The position numbers and the translations under genes were made by a program. DNA of 64,000 nt from Erpobdella octoculata (Eukaryota; Annelida; Clitellata; Hirudinida; Erpobdellidae). Every line of letters begins with the position of its first letter. Within the stretch, counting starts at the first letter, position 1. Below are positions 61,010 through 64,000 of the stretch, piece by piece. The stretch lies in contig OZ022240.1 in assembly GCA_963978895.1 (NCBI GenBank), forward strand, positions 15,861,217 to 15,925,216, in the 5' to 3' direction. The notes below the pieces were generated by a model. That model was not told the origin of the DNA and made no database searches. It worked only from the letters and a program-made list of their open reading frames with translations.

Positions 61010-62194
61010 TAGAGATGGGAATCGAACCGAACTCGAACCGAACTTTTCGAACTCGAACCCACATTTTAGCATTTCGAACCGAACTCGAACGAACCCAAAT
61101 TTTTATGCACCGAACTCGAACCCAATGACGGTCGAACTCGAACCGAACTCGAACCCATTAATGGTCGAACTCGAACCGAACTCGAACCCATTAATGGTCG
61201 AACTCGAACCGAACTCGAACCCATTAATGGTCGAACTCGAACCGAACTCGAACCCAGTTAAAACATCATCTGAACAAAATTAAAAAAAGCCAACCTAGAA
61301 AATTAAATGACAATATTGGGCCAAGCTTTTTAATATCACTTATTTGATTATTTTTCTTTGCTTTTTTATCTATGAAAAAGAAAAAACGGACCAGCGTTAT
61401 TTGTTTTGTTATTGTTTTCATTGTTATAAGCGGCGGCATTTCTATCCAATAATTTATAATGGATTGTATCATTGTTTCTTCTCCATCGAAAAAACTTGAT
61501 ATAGCGAAAGTTAGAAGTGATTGTAAAAACTTTGATAAGCTGGTGTCTCAAAATCAGGCGCGATTAGTAGATGCAACATGGACAAAGAGTCCTATTTGGA
61601 ATAGTTTCAAGTTTGTTTGCCTTTTGAAGATGGTAAAGATGAAATGATTAAATTTAAATTATGTCTATTAAACTATTATAACATTCAAAGTCATTACAGT
61701 TTGGGACTATAATTATAGTGTTATTTAAAATATTTTTATAAGTATGGTGCTATTTAAAATACTTTTATTTTTTACATTTACTTTATTTGCATTCAACAGA
61801 TTTTGAAAGAGCAACTATTATTTTTAAAATACAATTACAATTTCTGATTTGTTCTTATTTTAAATAATGTTAAAATAAATGTACCTATTATTTGTGTATT
61901 AAAAAATTGAACTGAACTCAATCAATAGTCATCACATTTCGAGCTAAACTCGAACAAACTTTAACTGGTCGATTACATTCGAACTCGAATAAAAGTCGAA
62001 CCGAACTCGAACCCCACAGCAACCGAACCCGGACTGAACTCGAACCCCACAGCAACCGAACCCGAACCGAACTCGAACCCAAAAGGGACCGAACCCGAAC
62101 CGAACTCGAACCCAAAGGGGACCGAACCCGAACCCAAAAATGATCAACCGAACCGAACTCGAACTTCTAATTTTGGGTTCGATTCCCATCTCTA
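61010..62194. mobile_element. hAT-type non-autonomous element, 1,185 bp, with CGAACTCGAACC arrays
   Basis: Perfect 19-bp inverted ends TAGAGATGGGAATCGAACC (61010-61028 and complement to 62194) and a perfect 8-bp target duplication ATATGTAT (61002-61009 and 62195-62202). Both subterminal regions are arrays of CGAACTCGAACCGAA-type words that read in the same direction on the plus strand, with a 33-bp unit repeated near 61130-61260. A central reading (61459-61647) includes KSPIWNSFKF, reminiscent of a BED-finger start but far too short for a transposase. Confidence 0.86.
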
Positions 62195-62202
62195 ATATGT
62201 AT

Positions 62203-63330
62203 ATACATTCATATAATTCCTTAGTATCAAACTTTATAAAAAAAAATTATTTTATAAAAAAAATGCATGATCAGTTAGTTTTATATAATAGCTTTATTTG
62301 TAACTTCGTAAGTGTTTAATTAGATAAACTTCAATTAAAGATATTTGAAGTTTACAATATCTTGTTGAGAATTGCTTGGAACAACTCAGCCAGCTATTCT
62401 ATTTCCACCAGGATGGGCTCAAATTGCTTTTTGCAATGCGGCTGTGCCGTAGCAAACTCAGGCCAAATGTTTGTTGGAAGATGCAATACATGCAATGCTA
62501 TTGTACTGTGAAAAGTTGCAAAATATTTTCTCCACTCTCAAACGGATTTTGCGGCTTTATGACCGATCAGTGGATTACAAGCGTAAGGTTCAACGGCTCT
62601 TGAGAAGAATCTTATTACGCTCAAAATACTGAAATCGCGTCATGGTCATATTGTTCTCTGGCGTCATGACTCATGACCATATGCCCTATGGAATCTTTTT
62701 AATGGTGGTGATTTGTGAATTGAAACTGTCATAAAATTCTGCACCATTTTTTTATTTACATATTCCTAATTTTTCCGGGGGAGGGGTACAGACACTTTTC
62801 CTGAGGGGGCAAGATTGTATCTGGGGGGCAGCTTTGCGCCGTCGCTCCCCGAACTCTACGCCTATGTACCAGACTGAGCCTTCACAGAAATCGGAACACC
62901 GGATTTTTATAGTTTTCTATCTGCCTGCAAAAGCAAAAAATCTGTATAAGTAAATAAATGGCAACGTGTGTGTGTGTGTGTTTGATTGTTAGCTCATTAC
63001 ATCCGAACCGCAATATAAACAAAATTTGATAAGTGGGTATTCCTTGGGTAGGGAGGCAAACTTTAAAAAAGTTCTTCTAAATGCTTCACTTTTTCCTCCA
63101 AATTTTTTTTCTCTAAAACTTTGTCTTCAAACATATATCTATATATGTTAAAAGGGAAGTCGGAGGTAATTTTCCAAAAATTTGCTAAAACTCGAGCTTT
63201 TACTTACAAAAATAGCTGATGACCGGAGAGAAAGTAATCAGAGGTAGATTTCCTAAAAGCTCTTCATTTATTTTCTAAAAAATATATTTTTTAAATCTTC
63301 TTGCCCCACCCTCACCCCCAATGACGCCCT
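62203..63330. other. Intergenic DNA, no gene seen
   Basis: The reading at about 62376-62640 has no recognised domain. A short (GT)n run lies at 62966-62980, next to a Helitron-like 5' fragment with CATTACATCCGAACCGCAA. From about 63030 to 63330 is a degraded copy of the ATGACGCCC repeat. Confidence 0.4.
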
Positions 63331-63334
63331 TGGA

Positions 63335-63337
<3 letters not shown>

Positions 63338-63372
<35 letters not shown>

Positions 63373-63396
63373 GTGAGAGAGAGGGAGAAAGAGAGA
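63338..63396. repeat. (GA)n microsatellite
   Basis: GAGA run with GAGTGAGT interruptions. Confidence 0.93.
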
Positions 63397-63399
63397 GTT

Positions 63400-64000
63400 T
63401 CGACTCCGTACCCCAACCACAGAAGAGTGTTCGTTAACCTATCCTAGGGTTAGGACTAGGGTTAGGTACTACTAGGGAAAAAATGATTAAGAGAAAAACG
63501 AGAGATAGAAACTACTAACCCCGATTATGCCCAGAGCCAGAAGGCTAAAATTTACCACCTCTTAACGCTGTGGTTACAAATGTATGATCTCTATCTCTTC
63601 ATATGCTGGAGAGGGATATAAGATAGCTGAATTCAGTATTCATTTTTTTTTTATTTCTCATCGATATCAATATTTATTAAAGGTGCGTCAGAAAAGTTCT
63701 ATAAGACCAACCACAAGGTCAAGAGCAGTTTTATGGGTTCTTATTTGTAATTATTTGCTTTTCCCTGAGTATGTCAATTACCGCAACGTCAATTTTAAGT
63801 TATTACGGAGTTTAACGTAAAAACCAGACGTTTTAGGCTTACGTCTTAGATAACCTAATCATTGAGTTTGGGTTGGCAGCTTTGAATGCCTAATTGTCTC
63901 TGAATGTTTTATTTGTTTTTTTTATAAATTGTCTTTTAAGTAATAAATAAATAAATAAATATAATTAAATGTTTAAAAACAGCGCAGAATTGATCTCTTA
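63400..64000. other. Right-edge DNA, no gene seen
   Basis: AT-rich sequence; the frame at 63584-63820 has no recognisable domain. (AAAT)n lies near 63940. Confidence 0.4.

Noticed and set aside
62376..62603. Cys-rich small protein
   Set aside because: No start context, no domain, and other frames are equally open.

Overview
The window is nuclear DNA from an invertebrate metazoan. It is AT-rich, its genes carry many short exons with GT..AG introns, and it is densely populated with DNA transposons, Helitron-like elements, retroposon fragments and microsatellites. A ZMYND10 gene (dynein-arm assembly) implies an animal with motile cilia. I could not place it more precisely than that.

Four protein-coding genes are supported. 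(1) The first coding exon of PRPF18, a splicing factor, is on the minus strand at the left edge. (2) ZMYND10, minus strand at about 3.0-4.3 kb, is an intact ORF without introns. (3) ITPR, the inositol 1,4,5-trisphosphate receptor, is on the plus strand and dominates the window (10.0-47.2 kb). I read 56 coding exons whose phases join into one frame of 2,623 codons plus a stop, from an N-terminal methionine to the C-terminal coiled coil, including the IP3-binding residues and a GGGIGD selectivity filter. (4) AAAS (the nucleoporin ALADIN) is on the minus strand (about 48.6-57.1 kb) with 13 phase-compatible exons; its C-terminal end was not found. ITPR and AAAS are convergent, tail to tail. The genes show no sign of working as one unit; they are ordinary, unrelated housekeeping or signalling genes.

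Layout: 0-0.2 kb PRPF18 exon 1; 0.35-2.76 kb nested repeats (TA tract, a hAT-type element holding an LTR and a small dispersed repeat); 3.0-4.3 kb ZMYND10; 4.5-9.5 kb LINE tail, retroposon copies, a degenerate tandem array and a hAT-type element; 10.0-47.2 kb ITPR with transposons in several introns; 47.2-48.6 kb intergenic DNA with a pogo-like MITE; 48.6-57.1 kb AAAS with a Helitron-like element, a hAT and a decayed Merlin transposase in its introns; 57.1-64 kb gene-free DNA of MITEs, a duplicated segment and simple repeats.

The most notable structure is in ITPR intron 52. A 5.2 kb foldback-type element, with long inverted arms made of 166-bp tandem units and a perfect 9-bp target duplication, is inserted in the coding remnant of an older transposon; its loop in turn holds another dispersed repeat and ATC-rich microsatellites. 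Element boundaries were read by eye from target-site duplications and terminal inverted repeats. No database search or alignment was run.
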